From contig NC_014306.1 in assembly GCF_000196615.1 (NCBI RefSeq), positions 682,001-746,000 on the forward strand: DNA of 64,000 nt. The letters run 5' to 3'. Of the stretch, positions 8,474-17,449 are shown in pieces. How positions within the stretch are numbered: position 1 is the stretch's first letter; every line of letters starts with the position of its first letter. The position numbers and the translations under genes were made by a program. The DNA is from Erwinia billingiae Eb661. GTDB lineage: Bacteria; Pseudomonadota; Gammaproteobacteria; Enterobacterales; Enterobacteriaceae. The notes beneath the pieces are model-generated. The model was not told the origin of the DNA. It saw nothing but the letters and a program-made list of their open reading frames with translations, and ran no database searches.

Positions 8474-8845
8474 ATGAAGATATATACTGCATTAATATGT
8501 ATGGTTGTTTCTTTACTTGGATGGTCAAATCTCTCTCATGCTGATTCAACAGTCGTTTTTACTGGAAGTAAATACACTGCAAAGATAACTGAGCATTGTT
8601 CTGAAGGAAATGTCTCATGTGAGGATGTGACTGCATACTCGAAGAGTAATAAAACAGGTGAGGGTATTCACCTTAAAGGGGAAACCGTCAATGTAAATTG
8701 TCCAGAGTCGTGTAATTTTCGAGGGTATAGCTTTAAAAACGGTGCCTATACGTATTCATTCACGACTAATGACTTTGAAAAATGGAACTTAAATATTTTT
8801 AAAAATGATAAGGCAATTGCAGGAGATGTTGGGACTTTGCAGTAG
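8474..8845 (+). CDS. Small exported protein, unknown
   Basis: This 123-residue protein has a clear signal peptide (MKIYTALICMVVSLLGWSNLSHA) and a small cysteine-containing mature domain (EHCSEGNVSCEDV, NCPESCNF, FKNGAYTYSF). It is AT-rich like its neighbours. I cannot name the family from sequence alone. Its place in the row of exported proteins after the muramidase suggests an additional immunity or envelope-protection role, but nothing in the sequence proves this. Confidence 0.62.
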   Translation: MKIYTALICMVVSLLGWSNLSHADSTVVFTGSKYTAKITEHCSEGNVSCEDVTAYSKSNKTGEGIHLKGETVNVNCPESCNFRGYSFKNGAYTYSFTTNDFEKWNLNIFKNDKAIAGDVGTLQ

Positions 8846-9017
8846 GTTTATTTATTGTTCCATAGATAGGTTTCTATAAATATCAAAGACCATAGCGATA
8901 ATAACTTCACTAGTAAATTTATTTTATTCTCAGCAATTGCCGAGCAGTACCCTCCTGTTTTCAGATGAAAAAATTCGTTGACCTCCGCCTACTCCCCAAT
9001 TTCCAGTAAGGAATTAA

Positions 9018-9419
9018 ATGAAAAAGTTCGCTTTGTTTTTAATTTCAGTAACAGCTCTCACCGTTTCTCAATTCGCCCGAGCAGAAGAAAATTGCAGCAG
9101 TAAAACCATCAGTTGGGAAGTGGATAATTGTAGCGTGAGAAATAAAGATGCCACCGAGGCGATTTTAAACAAAGAGTACTCTGCTGCAAAGAAACGTATC
9201 GAAGAAGAATACAAGAGTGATAGCAGCATCGTAAAATTTCAATTAAAAACCCTGCTGGAAACTCAGCGCAACTGGTTAAAGTATCGTGAAGGGCAGTGCA
9301 AAATGGAAGCCAGCCTTGCTGACGAAGATAGCAGTGCGCATCTTGGCATGGTCAGTATTTGCATAAATAAATTAGACAAACAGCGTATCGCACAGTTTAA
9401 AGAAATGCCCTATGGCTGA
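9018..9419 (+). CDS. LprI-like lysozyme-inhibitor family protein (DUF1311), exported
   Basis: This 133-residue protein has a signal peptide ending at ARA (residues 1-22), then the DUF1311 layout: CSSKTISWEVDNCSV, a helix with Y-S-A-A-K-K-R, LETQRNWLKYREGQC and a late cysteine (SICINKL). Members of this family include the lysozyme inhibitor LprI. Here it should sit in the periplasm, where it could block an incoming muramidase. A GGAATTAA region precedes the ATG. Its first 80 codons are nearly duplicated at 10017-10185. The immunity role is inference from family and context. Confidence 0.75.
   Translation: MKKFALFLISVTALTVSQFARAEENCSSKTISWEVDNCSVRNKDATEAILNKEYSAAKKRIEEEYKSDSSIVKFQLKTLLETQRNWLKYREGQCKMEASLADEDSSAHLGMVSICINKLDKQRIAQFKEMPYG
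9074..9242 (+). repeat. 169-bp direct repeat, copy 1 (inside the intact LprI-like gene)
   Basis: This stretch recurs at 10017-10185 with 4 mismatches in 169 positions by my reading. It covers the end of the signal peptide and the first part of the mature LprI-like protein. Confidence 0.9.
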
Positions 9420-9508
9420 TTCCCCGCATTTATGCAGTCAGTTATGAATGGTAAGTCCTGGATTAACCCTTAATGAATTCACATGGCGGATGGCGATAAC
9501 GGAGCAAT

Positions 9509-9874
9509 ATGAATACGGTGGCTAATTCAAAAATGAAAGGATATTTGGCGGCGTCTTTGCTGCTGGTGACTGGCTGTGCAAGTGCAACAACTTCACCGAC
9601 TGTAAATTCAGTGATAAAGCAGGTTAAAAGTACTGTCGAGAAGGAGAAACTGGTCAGCGATCCCGCCTGTACAGATTATTTGTTCACCAAAGATGCAGAA
9701 AAAGGAATGGATCTGGTTGATGTCATGGAAAAACAGGGGGGGACTTGCCCTGGCGATCCTCAGGTTCAGCATCGCTTGTTTAGCGTCTATGTTGATAAAA
9801 AAACACATCAGATGGTTAGTGATAAGGACGATCCTAAAAACGGTAATCTGTCATTATTACAACCCGCAGAATAA
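9509..9874 (+). CDS. Putative lipoprotein, unknown
   Basis: This 121-residue protein has a lipobox-type N-terminus (LAASLLLVTGCASA, Cys at about residue 23), so it is predicted to be a lipoprotein. The mature part contains DPACTDYLF, a Met/Val/Glu-rich helix, GTCPGDPQ and RLFSVYVDKKTHQMVSD. I do not recognise the family. It lies between two LprI-like copies in the post-muramidase row, and a role in envelope protection is only a contextual guess. Confidence 0.62.
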   Translation: MNTVANSKMKGYLAASLLLVTGCASATTSPTVNSVIKQVKSTVEKEKLVSDPACTDYLFTKDAEKGMDLVDVMEKQGGTCPGDPQVQHRLFSVYVDKKTHQMVSDKDDPKNGNLSLLQPAE

Positions 9875-9960
9875 TCAGGAGGCGCTTTACAGACTCGCTC
9901 ATTCACTCATTATAGTTTTGGGAATAAATGGCGTCATGGATAGCGCTGGGAACGAAGTGA

Positions 9961-10245
9961 ATGAGTAAATTACAATTATCTATTCTCACAGTAGTTGTGC
10001 TGGCACTGTGTAATATCGCCCGAGCAGAAGAAAATTGCAGCAGTAAAACCATCAGCTGGGAAGTGGATAATTGTAGCGTAAGAAATAAAGATGCCACCGA
10101 GGCGGTTTTAAATAAAGAGTACTCTGCTGCAAAGAAACGTATCGAAGAAGAATACAAGAGTGATAGCAGCATCGTAAAATTTCAACGCCATCGCCATCGC
10201 CATCTCCCTCTAATTCAGCCTGCAAACTTCGCCGCTTTTATTTAA
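9961..10245 (+). pseudogene. Truncated duplicate of the LprI-like gene
   Basis: Residues about 19-75 are almost identical to the protein at 9018-9419 (EENCSSKTISWEVDNCSVRN, YSAAKKRIEEEYKSDSS). The first 18 residues (MSKLQLSILTVVVLALCN) form a different but still functional-looking signal peptide. After FQ the match stops abruptly and the frame runs into an unrelated HRHRHLPLIQPANF tail encoded by CGCCAT repeats, so the QRNW...C half of the domain is missing. It is probably non-functional, though an exported half-domain could still be made. Confidence 0.7.
10017..10185 (+). repeat. 169-bp direct repeat, copy 2 (in the truncated LprI-like copy)
   Basis: Same sequence as 9074-9242 with 4 differences. 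The right boundary falls in codon FQ and is followed at once by three CGCCAT hexamers (10186-10203), which marks a rearrangement junction. Confidence 0.9.
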
Positions 10246-10293
10246 AGAGCCGCGAGGCTTGAATGCCGACTAAATCCAACGCAGGAAACCGTT

Positions 10294-12342
10294 ATGCGAT
10301 TTACGATAATAGCGACCAAATCGGGTCAGCAACCGCCACAGGGTAGCTGCGACTTTATGCCGCCGGGCGGTACCATTGGCCGGGGAACTGAAAATAATCT
10401 GGTGCTGCCGGATGAGAACCGCTCCATCTCCCGCCTGCAGGCGATTGTGCATGTCAGCGCAAATGGCGAATGCCAAATTACCAACCGCGGCACCGTCACT
10501 CTGGTACACCTGAATGATATTCCTCTGCAACGCGGCCGCCAGGTGGAACTGCAGGATGGCGATATCATCCGTATTGATGATTACGCACTGCAGGTGAGCG
10601 AGCTGGGTGCGGGCGCGCAACCCATAGTTAGCGCGCCGATTGCCCGCGCCGTGGTAAGCGATGCGCCAGCGTCAGCGCAGGCCTCGCCACAGCACGTATC
10701 ATCACCATCGGCGGCTCCCAATGCCGCTTCGCAACCTGTACCGCCGAACACTGCACCGCAGGCAGCGGCTGCACCGTCTGCAACTGCACATGCCGCGCAG
10801 CCGCCGGTGTCCACGCAGGCCGCCTCAGCGAATACGGTAATTCCACAGCCGCAGCCTTCAGCACCGCAGCCTGCTGCAAAAGAGAACTCGCCCGCAGCCA
10901 TCCCCAGCGAAATCTGGGACAGCCTGGCGCAGGAGTTTTCCATCTCCGACAGCCTGTCTAATCGCAGCAAGCCACAGCCGGCCAACCTGAATCCGTTTGC
11001 CGAGGCACCGGCACCGGATCGCAATCCGGTGGATCCGCTGGCGCAGTTTGCCAGCAAGCCGGACAGCCTGAACTTCGATCGCCGCGATCAAACGCCGGAT
11101 TCCCTGTTTACCGATGACGATGGCCTCTTTAAGCAGGACAGCATCTTCAATGACAGCACGCCAAGCACCCTGATGCAGCAGCCTGCGGCTCAGCCTCAGC
11201 AGCCGGGGAAAGGGAAAGATGAGCTGGATCCGCTGGCCCTGTTCGGTGGCAGCGGCGGTGGTGCACCGGCTCAGGCCAACAGCGACGATCCGCTGGGCCT
11301 GATGATGGGCAATGCCGTACCGCTAACGCCGATGGATGCGTCAGGCAGCCAGCCGCGTCCGGCGACGCAGCAGCCTCCGCAGCACACCATCGTGCCGCCA
11401 GCGCCGCACGCGCTGGATAGCGACTTCGATCTGTTTGCCGGTGACAAATCCAATACGCAGCACGCTTCGCCGCTGTTTGATGATGCGCCACAGCATGGCG
11501 ACGAAACGCCGTCACGGTCAGCTGACTCCCCGGCGGACCTTGCTGACTCGCCGTTGTTTGATCAGCCGCCGACGGCCGCTCAACCGGATTACGGCGGCAT
11601 CACGCTGCCCACGCCGCAGGCGGTGGCCCGTAATACCACGCCGCCGCCAAAAGGCCGTCTGCGCATCGATCCTGTTTCCAATACGGCTTCACAGCAGTCG
11701 TCGTCATCGGCCTCCAGTGGCCAGGTGCTGGACGGTGAACTGCTGGACGCATTAATCGGCGGCATGGGGCTCAACGATCTGCAACCGACGCCGCGCATCG
11801 ATCGCGATTCCATGCAGGAACTTGGGCAGATGCTCAGCATGTTCTCGCAGGGGACCGTGGCGCTGCTCTCTTCCCGTTCGATCCTCAAGCGCGGCGTGAA
11901 GGCAGAAATGACGGTGATCCTCGACGAGGCGAACAACCCGTTCAAACTATTGCCGTCAGGTAAATCGGTGCTGATGCAGATGTTCGGCAGCCGCATGCCG
12001 GGCTTTATGCCGCCGAAACAGTCGGTGCGCGATGCGCTGGTCGATCTGCAGGCGCACCAGTTGGGGATGATCGCCGGGATCCGCGCGATCATCGCTTCGA
12101 TGTTGCAATCCTTTAATCCTCAGCAGCTGGAAGAGGAAGCGAAGCAGGAAGGGATCACCTCGCGCATCTCCTTGCCGAGCAGCCGCAAAGCCGCGCTGTG
12201 GGAACACTTCACCAAACGCTATGGCGAAACCGCCGGTGAAATCGAAGACGACTTCCATACCCTGTTTGGCGAGGCGTTTCTGCATGCCTATGACATGGAA
12301 GTGAACCAGTACAAAGACTCTCAAATCAGATCGGAAGAATGA
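10294..12342 (+). CDS. tagH: T6SS FHA-domain protein TagH
   Basis: This 682-residue protein has an N-terminal FHA domain (about 20-95: TIGRGTENNLVLPDENRSIS, then LQAIVHV and ITNRGTVTLVHLND). FHA domains bind phosphothreonine, and in other T6SS loci this protein is the target of PpkA. Residues about 110-470 are a low-complexity Ala/Pro/Gln linker with scattered short motifs such as DPLALFGGSGGG. The C-terminal domain (about 480-680: LLDALIGGMGLNDL, RSILKRGVKAEMTVI, HFTKRYGETAGEIEDDF) is the TagH-specific part. Its stop overlaps the pppA start region, indicating an operon. Confidence 0.92.
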   Translation: MRFTIIATKSGQQPPQGSCDFMPPGGTIGRGTENNLVLPDENRSISRLQAIVHVSANGECQITNRGTVTLVHLNDIPLQRGRQVELQDGDIIRIDDYALQVSELGAGAQPIVSAPIARAVVSDAPASAQASPQHVSSPSAAPNAASQPVPPNTAPQAAAAPSATAHAAQPPVSTQAASANTVIPQPQPSAPQPAAKENSPAAIPSEIWDSLAQEFSISDSLSNRSKPQPANLNPFAEAPAPDRNPVDPLAQFASKPDSLNFDRRDQTPDSLFTDDDGLFKQDSIFNDSTPSTLMQQPAAQPQQPGKGKDELDPLALFGGSGGGAPAQANSDDPLGLMMGNAVPLTPMDASGSQPRPATQQPPQHTIVPPAPHALDSDFDLFAGDKSNTQHASPLFDDAPQHGDETPSRSADSPADLADSPLFDQPPTAAQPDYGGITLPTPQAVARNTTPPPKGRLRIDPVSNTASQQSSSSASSGQVLDGELLDALIGGMGLNDLQPTPRIDRDSMQELGQMLSMFSQGTVALLSSRSILKRGVKAEMTVILDEANNPFKLLPSGKSVLMQMFGSRMPGFMPPKQSVRDALVDLQAHQLGMIAGIRAIIASMLQSFNPQQLEEEAKQEGITSRISLPSSRKAALWEHFTKRYGETAGEIEDDFHTLFGEAFLHAYDMEVNQYKDSQIRSEE

Positions 12343-13136
12343 TGAATATCACCATTGCCTCTATGTCGAATCAGGGCGCCCGCGAAAGCAATCAGGACCA
12401 GACAGGTGAGATCATCGGTGAGCGGTCGGCCTGCTTTGTGGTCTGCGATGGTGTCGCGGGATTGCCAGGCGGTGATGTCGCTGCTGAGCTGGCGCGCAAC
12501 ACCATCCTTGAGCGCTTCAACGGCGATCGGCATCTGGATGCGCAGAGCATCCGCCGCTACGTCAACGAAGCCAATGGCGCTATCCGCCAGCAGCAGAAAG
12601 CCATGACCGACTACAAACGCATGGGCACCACCATGGTCAGCCTGTTTATCGATCGGGATTTCGAGCTGGCTTACTGGGCGCACGCCGGTGACAGCCGCCT
12701 GTATCTGTTTCGCCGTGGCTATCTCTATCACGTCACCACCGACCACAGCCTGGTGCAGCAGATGAAAGATGCCGGACACCAGACCGAAGGGATCAACAGC
12801 AATCTGCTCTATTTTGCGCTGGGCATGGGCGATGAAGAGCGGGATGCCAGCTACAGCGATGTGGTGCCGATTGAAGATGGCGATGCGTTTTTACTCTGCA
12901 CGGACGGCTTCTGGCACGCCCTCTCGCCAGACCATATGCAGCAGTCGTTGCATATGGTGAACACCCCGGACGAGTGGCTGACGCTGATGCAGGAAGTGAT
13001 CCGCAAGAACGACCAGCAATCCGAGGCCAGCCAGGACAACTACAGCGCCGTGGCGGTCTGGGTTGGCGATCCACAAGACACCACGCTGCTGCACTCCTTG
13101 TCGCAGGCAGCCCAGTTTTTCCCTCTTCGTGATTAA
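12342..13136 (+). CDS. pppA: T6SS PP2C-type phosphatase PppA
   Basis: This is a 264-residue PP2C-family serine/threonine phosphatase. Metal-binding motifs are in order: SNQDQTG (Asp 19), CDGVAG (Asp 36), GDSRLY, CTDGFW and the late SQDNYSAV. The likely role is to reverse PpkA phosphorylation of TagH and so switch secretion off. The ATG at 12342 has GGAAG about 4 bp upstream and overlaps the tagH stop; an ATG at 12339 is one codon earlier. Confidence 0.93.
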   Translation: MNITIASMSNQGARESNQDQTGEIIGERSACFVVCDGVAGLPGGDVAAELARNTILERFNGDRHLDAQSIRRYVNEANGAIRQQQKAMTDYKRMGTTMVSLFIDRDFELAYWAHAGDSRLYLFRRGYLYHVTTDHSLVQQMKDAGHQTEGINSNLLYFALGMGDEERDASYSDVVPIEDGDAFLLCTDGFWHALSPDHMQQSLHMVNTPDEWLTLMQEVIRKNDQQSEASQDNYSAVAVWVGDPQDTTLLHSLSQAAQFFPLRD

Positions 13137-13154
13137 CGGCCTTAAAGGACTTAT

Positions 13155-14147
13155 ATGAAATATTGGCTATCAGGCGCGCTCTCCCTGTTTATCGCGTCCA
13201 GCGCCTGGGCGCAGGATTATCTCGTGGTCTCTTCGCCTTCGCAGAAACTGGATATCTGGATCGATAACGTTAAAAGCAAAAATGCGGCCGACTGGTGTAC
13301 GCGTGAGCTTCCGCTGCGCATCGTGGCAAAAGGCAAAAAGGATCCGGACGTGCTGAACGATTTCCTGCCGCGCGTCGGCAAGGTATTGCAGCATCAGTGC
13401 GGCAAGATGGAATCCATTCACTGGCAGATGACCGACAGCAACGGCAGTGCGCTGGCAAAAGGCACCGCCGCCAAAGCCCAGTCCTGGGCGGTGAAGGTGG
13501 AACCTGACGCCCTGGTGACGCCTCCAGCGGCACCGCCGGCAGCCGAAACCGCACCGGCAGCCACGCCAGCGGCGGTCGATCTTTCCCCGCCGGCCGATAC
13601 CACGCCGTGGGTGCAGTTCAGCCTGCTCGACGGTTGCCACTTCCGCACCTATTTCCGCAGCGGCAACCAGACCAGCGCCCTGTTTGTGCCTGCCAAAGGC
13701 GGCGTCAGCTGTGGCAGCGATGGCTGGCTGAGCGGCGAAAGCCAGATTGCGCAGCTGGGCAAAGGGGCCAGTAAAAATGTGCGCATGACCTTCCTGCAAG
13801 GTTTCCCGGTGGCCGGACTGACCAGCAAAGCGCTCAGCCAGGATCTGCAAATCACCACCGTGAATAATCAGCGGATGGTGCTGAGCGATGAGAAGTCGCC
13901 GCAGAGCTGGATGGTGGTGCCGTTCGACCCGGCGGTTAACGGCTGGAAAACGGATGGCACGGTGGTGGTGGAAATTACCGCCGCACAGGCCAGCGACGAA
14001 AGCGATGTGAAGGCGCGCCTCGCTGAGGTACGTAAAGTCTGGTCGCCTTACCTGGCGGATAAAAGCACGCTGACCATCAAGCTGGTGCAGGCGCTCCATC
14101 CGCAGCTGAAAGACCCGGCAGCCGGTTCATTCCGCACCCTCAACTAG
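13155..14147 (+). CDS. Exported T6SS-locus protein, unknown
   Basis: This 330-residue protein has a signal peptide (residues 1-19, ending SSAWAQ). The mature part divides at an Ala/Pro-rich linker (about 120-150, PPAAPPAAETAPAATPAAV). The front half contains two cysteines (DWCTREL, LQHQCGK); the rear half has DGCHFRTYFRSGNQT and GVSCGSDGWL. GC content and position, between pppA and tagJ with gaps of about 20 bp, mark it as part of the core operon and not cargo. I cannot place it in a family. A periplasmic accessory of the membrane complex, or a sensor feeding the kinase pathway, is possible. Confidence 0.75.
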   Translation: MKYWLSGALSLFIASSAWAQDYLVVSSPSQKLDIWIDNVKSKNAADWCTRELPLRIVAKGKKDPDVLNDFLPRVGKVLQHQCGKMESIHWQMTDSNGSALAKGTAAKAQSWAVKVEPDALVTPPAAPPAAETAPAATPAAVDLSPPADTTPWVQFSLLDGCHFRTYFRSGNQTSALFVPAKGGVSCGSDGWLSGESQIAQLGKGASKNVRMTFLQGFPVAGLTSKALSQDLQITTVNNQRMVLSDEKSPQSWMVVPFDPAVNGWKTDGTVVVEITAAQASDESDVKARLAEVRKVWSPYLADKSTLTIKLVQALHPQLKDPAAGSFRTLN

Positions 14148-14172
14148 TTCACTGCACGTCAAAGGAAAGCTT

Positions 14173-14991
14173 ATGTACTCCCTCAGCACCCTGATGTCCG
14201 GCGCCTCGCTTGCGGAAACGCTGGCGCGCGTCGAAGGCAAAATTAAAGCCAACCCGGCGGATGCCGATTTGCGCGCGGCCTTCGTGCAACTGCTGTGCCT
14301 GGCTGGAAACTGGACGCGCGCCACCACCCAGATGAAATCCTGGGCGGCGTTGAAGCCACAGGCCAAACCGACGGTGACGTTGCTGGAGCAAGCGGTGGCG
14401 GGAGAAGTGCAGCGCGCGGCGGTGTTTGCCGGCGAGGCCTCGCCGATGATGCCTGGCGACGCCTTTAACTGGGCCGAAGGGTTGTTAAGCGCGCTGCGGG
14501 CCGATGCGGCGGGCAAAAACCTGTTGGCTGACGAGCTGCGTGCGGCGGCGTTCGAGGCGGCTGAAATCAATCCCGGCAGCCTGAAGCAGTTGAAGGATGA
14601 GTCAGCGCAGGCGGTCGATTGGTTGATTGATGGCGATGGCCGCCTTGGCCCAATCTGCGAGCTGATCGTCAACGGGCGCTACACCTGGCTGCCGTTCAGC
14701 GCCATCAGCGAACTGCGTTTTCAGGCACCGGCCAGCGTGACCGATCTGGTCTGGCGTCATACCTCGGTCAGGCTGACCGACGGCAGCGAGCAGGTGTGTC
14801 AGATCCCGGTGCGCTATCCGTTTGGCGCTGAAGCCGCTGATAATCTGCTGCTGGCCAGCGTCACCGAATGGCAGCCGCTGGATGGTGCCGGTCTGCACTT
14901 TAGCGGACTGGGGCAGAAAACCTGGCTGAGCGGCGAAGCGGACTATCCGTTGCTGAGCCTGGACGTGCTGACCTTCGACGAGGCGCTATGA
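14173..14991 (+). CDS. tagJ: T6SS accessory protein TagJ (ImpE family)
   Basis: This 272-residue ImpE-family protein has an N-terminal TPR-like region (LAETLARVEGKIKANPADAD, LRAAFVQLLCLAGNWTRA) and the C-terminal ImpE signature GRYTWLPFSAISELRF...LVWRHTSVRLTDGSE. In Pseudomonas TagJ binds ClpV and the TssB sheath subunit. The stop overlaps the tssE start by 4 bp (ATGA), so the two are translationally coupled. Confidence 0.9.
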   Translation: MYSLSTLMSGASLAETLARVEGKIKANPADADLRAAFVQLLCLAGNWTRATTQMKSWAALKPQAKPTVTLLEQAVAGEVQRAAVFAGEASPMMPGDAFNWAEGLLSALRADAAGKNLLADELRAAAFEAAEINPGSLKQLKDESAQAVDWLIDGDGRLGPICELIVNGRYTWLPFSAISELRFQAPASVTDLVWRHTSVRLTDGSEQVCQIPVRYPFGAEAADNLLLASVTEWQPLDGAGLHFSGLGQKTWLSGEADYPLLSLDVLTFDEAL

Positions 14992-15569
14992 GCAATGACT
15001 TCGACCTGAATCAACCGCAGCAGGGCAGCGATCTGCTACGCGGTGGCTACCGTCACCGCAACAAGCAGGAAGCGTTAAACGCCCGCGACAAAATGCAGCC
15101 TTCACTGCTGGATCGGCTGACCGATAACGCACCGGACAAGCTGAAAGAGTCCGCCAGCAACACGGTGATTTCCCACACCACGCTGCGGCGGCATGTGCTG
15201 CGGGATTTGCAGTGGCTGTTTAACAGCATCAATAACGAAGGGCAGCAGGACCTGGAGCCCTTCGCCGAGGTGAAGCGCTCGGTGCTGAACTATGGCGTGG
15301 CGCCACTTTCCGGGCAGCGCATGTCCGACATCGAGTGGCAGGACGTGCAGCGCAAGCTCACCAACTCGATCCTGGATTTTGAGCCGCGCATTTTGCCGGT
15401 GGGTTTACAGGTGCGCTGCATTTCAGACACCACCTCGCTGGACCTGCACAACGTGTTGTCGATTGAAATCAAGGGGCGGCTGTGGTGCGTACCCTATCCG
15501 CTGGAATTCCTGTTCCGCACCGATGTCGACCTGGAAAACGGCCATTTTGAGTTTAAAGACGTAGGGTAA
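14988..15569 (+). CDS. tssE: T6SS baseplate protein TssE (gp25-like)
   Basis: TssE is the gp25-like baseplate wedge component. The protein (193 residues) has QPSLLDRLTDNAP near residue 37, then LRRHVLRDLQWLFNS, VKRSVLNYGVAPLSG, ILDFEPRILPVGLQV and the closing IKGRLWCVPYPLEFLFRTDVD, all in family order. The coding region overlaps tagJ by 4 bp and ends 2 bp before tssF. Confidence 0.95.
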   Translation: MSNDFDLNQPQQGSDLLRGGYRHRNKQEALNARDKMQPSLLDRLTDNAPDKLKESASNTVISHTTLRRHVLRDLQWLFNSINNEGQQDLEPFAEVKRSVLNYGVAPLSGQRMSDIEWQDVQRKLTNSILDFEPRILPVGLQVRCISDTTSLDLHNVLSIEIKGRLWCVPYPLEFLFRTDVDLENGHFEFKDVG

Positions 15570-15571
15570 TC

Positions 15572-17449
15572 ATGGACAGTAAACTGCTCGATTATTACAA
15601 CCGTGAACTGGCGTACCTGCGCGAAATGGGGGCGGAGTTTGCCGAACGCTACCCAAAAGTCGCCGGACGGCTGGGGATGCGCGGGATTGACGTCGCCGAT
15701 CCGTATGTCGAGCGGCTGATGGAAGGCTTTGCCTTTCTGACCTCCCGCGTGCAGTTAAAAATGGATGCCGAGTTCCCGCGTTTCTCCCAGCGGATGCTGG
15801 AGATGATTGCGCCAAACTACCTGGCCCCTACGCCGTCGATGGCGATTGCGGAGCTGCATCCGGACAGCCAGAAAGGCGACATCAGCGGCGGCTTTCGCGT
15901 CCCGCGCGGCACGATGATGGACAGCCAGACGCTGAAGAAAAGCGGCGTCACCTGCAGCTACAGCACCGCCCACGATGTGATGCTACAACCGCTGACCATC
16001 ACCAGCGTCGAGCTGGGCGGCGTGCCGGCGGATATCCCGCTGGGGCCGATGGGCCTCAGCCAGCGCGGAGCCGCCAGCGCGCTACGCATCCGCCTGACCT
16101 GTTTCAACGACGTAACCCTGAACACCCTGACCTTTGACGATCTGATGTTCTTCCTCAGCGGCCCGGATATTCAGGCGCAAAAGCTGCTTGAGCTGATTAT
16201 GCAACACACGGTGGGCAGCTTCTGTCAGACGGTGGAAGCGCAGCCGCAGCGGGTGGTGATGAACGATGAGGCGCTGACCCAGGAAGGATTTTCGCCTGAC
16301 CAGGCCTTGCTGCCGGACGATCTGCGCAACTTCGACGGCTACCGGCTGTTGCAGGAGTACTTTGCTTTTCCGGCCCGTTTCCAGTTCATCAACATCAGCC
16401 AGCTGCGCGGCATTCTCGGCAAGTGCGGCCCGGATGTTAAAGCGTTTGAGATCGTGCTGCTGCTGGATAAAGCCGACGCGGCGCTGGAAAGGGTGATCGA
16501 TAAAAGCCATCTGTCGCTGCACTGCACGCCGGTGATCAACCTGTTCCCGAAGACGGCCGAGCGGCAAAAAATCAGCGACAGCGTGCATGAATATCATCTG
16601 GTGGTCGACAATATTCGCCCGCTGGATTACGAGATTTACTCGGTTCAAAAGCTGTATGCCACCGGCGATAAGCGCCGTGACGAACAGGTTTTCCGCCCGT
16701 TCTGGAGCACCTTCAGCCAGGACCACGGGGATTACGGTGCCTATTTCTCGCTTCGCCGCGAACAGCGCACGCTGTCTGAGCGCGCGCAGCGTTACGGCAC
16801 GCGGACCGGCTATGTCGGCTCGGAAGTTTTCCTGTCGCTGGTGGATGAACGTCATTCCCCGTGGAGCGATGATCTGCGCCATCTGACCGCCGACGTGCTG
16901 TGCACCAGCCGCGATCTGCCGCTGATGCTGCTGCAACAGGATCAGGGCAACTTCCTGATGCCGGACTCGATTCCGGTCGGTCAGTTAACGCTGAAGAAAG
17001 GGCCAACGCCACCGCGTCCGGCGCTGGCCGAAGGGCTGACGACCTGGCGCTTGATCAGCCATCTGCAAATGAACTACCTCAGCCTGATGGACAGTGATGA
17101 GGGACAGGGCGCTGCCGCGCTGCGTCAGCTGCTGGGGCTGTATGCCAATCTGGCGGAAGCGCCGGTGGCGAGGCAGATCGAAGGCATCCGCCACTGTCAG
17201 TTAAAGCCGGTGTATCGCCGGGTGCCGGAACCTGGTCCGATCGTCTTCGCGCGGGGCGTGGGCATCGAACTGAGCGTGGATGAACAGGCGTTCTCCGGTT
17301 CAAGCCCGTGGTTACTGGGCAGCGTGCTGGAGCGGGTCTTTTCGCGGCTGGTGGCGATGAACAGCTTTACCGAAGTGACGCTGATCAGTCAGCAGCGCGG
17401 TGAAGTGGGTTACTGGTCGCCAAGGATGGGCAAAAGGGCGCTGATATGA
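15572..17449 (+). CDS. tssF: T6SS baseplate protein TssF
   Basis: This 625-residue TssF/VasA family baseplate subunit starts with the typical LLDYYNRELAYLREMGAEFA and PKVAGRLGM, with DPYVERLMEGFAFLTSRVQL following. Length is normal. It overlaps tssG by 4 bp. TssF and TssG work as a complex with TssE and TssK at the baseplate. Confidence 0.96.
   Translation: MDSKLLDYYNRELAYLREMGAEFAERYPKVAGRLGMRGIDVADPYVERLMEGFAFLTSRVQLKMDAEFPRFSQRMLEMIAPNYLAPTPSMAIAELHPDSQKGDISGGFRVPRGTMMDSQTLKKSGVTCSYSTAHDVMLQPLTITSVELGGVPADIPLGPMGLSQRGAASALRIRLTCFNDVTLNTLTFDDLMFFLSGPDIQAQKLLELIMQHTVGSFCQTVEAQPQRVVMNDEALTQEGFSPDQALLPDDLRNFDGYRLLQEYFAFPARFQFINISQLRGILGKCGPDVKAFEIVLLLDKADAALERVIDKSHLSLHCTPVINLFPKTAERQKISDSVHEYHLVVDNIRPLDYEIYSVQKLYATGDKRRDEQVFRPFWSTFSQDHGDYGAYFSLRREQRTLSERAQRYGTRTGYVGSEVFLSLVDERHSPWSDDLRHLTADVLCTSRDLPLMLLQQDQGNFLMPDSIPVGQLTLKKGPTPPRPALAEGLTTWRLISHLQMNYLSLMDSDEGQGAAALRQLLGLYANLAEAPVARQIEGIRHCQLKPVYRRVPEPGPIVFARGVGIELSVDEQAFSGSSPWLLGSVLERVFSRLVAMNSFTEVTLISQQRGEVGYWSPRMGKRALI

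Noticed and set aside
9693-9968. Plus-strand 91-codon frame overlapping the lipoprotein gene
   Set aside because: It lies mostly inside the lipoprotein gene in another frame and has no signal, domain or ribosome site of its own.
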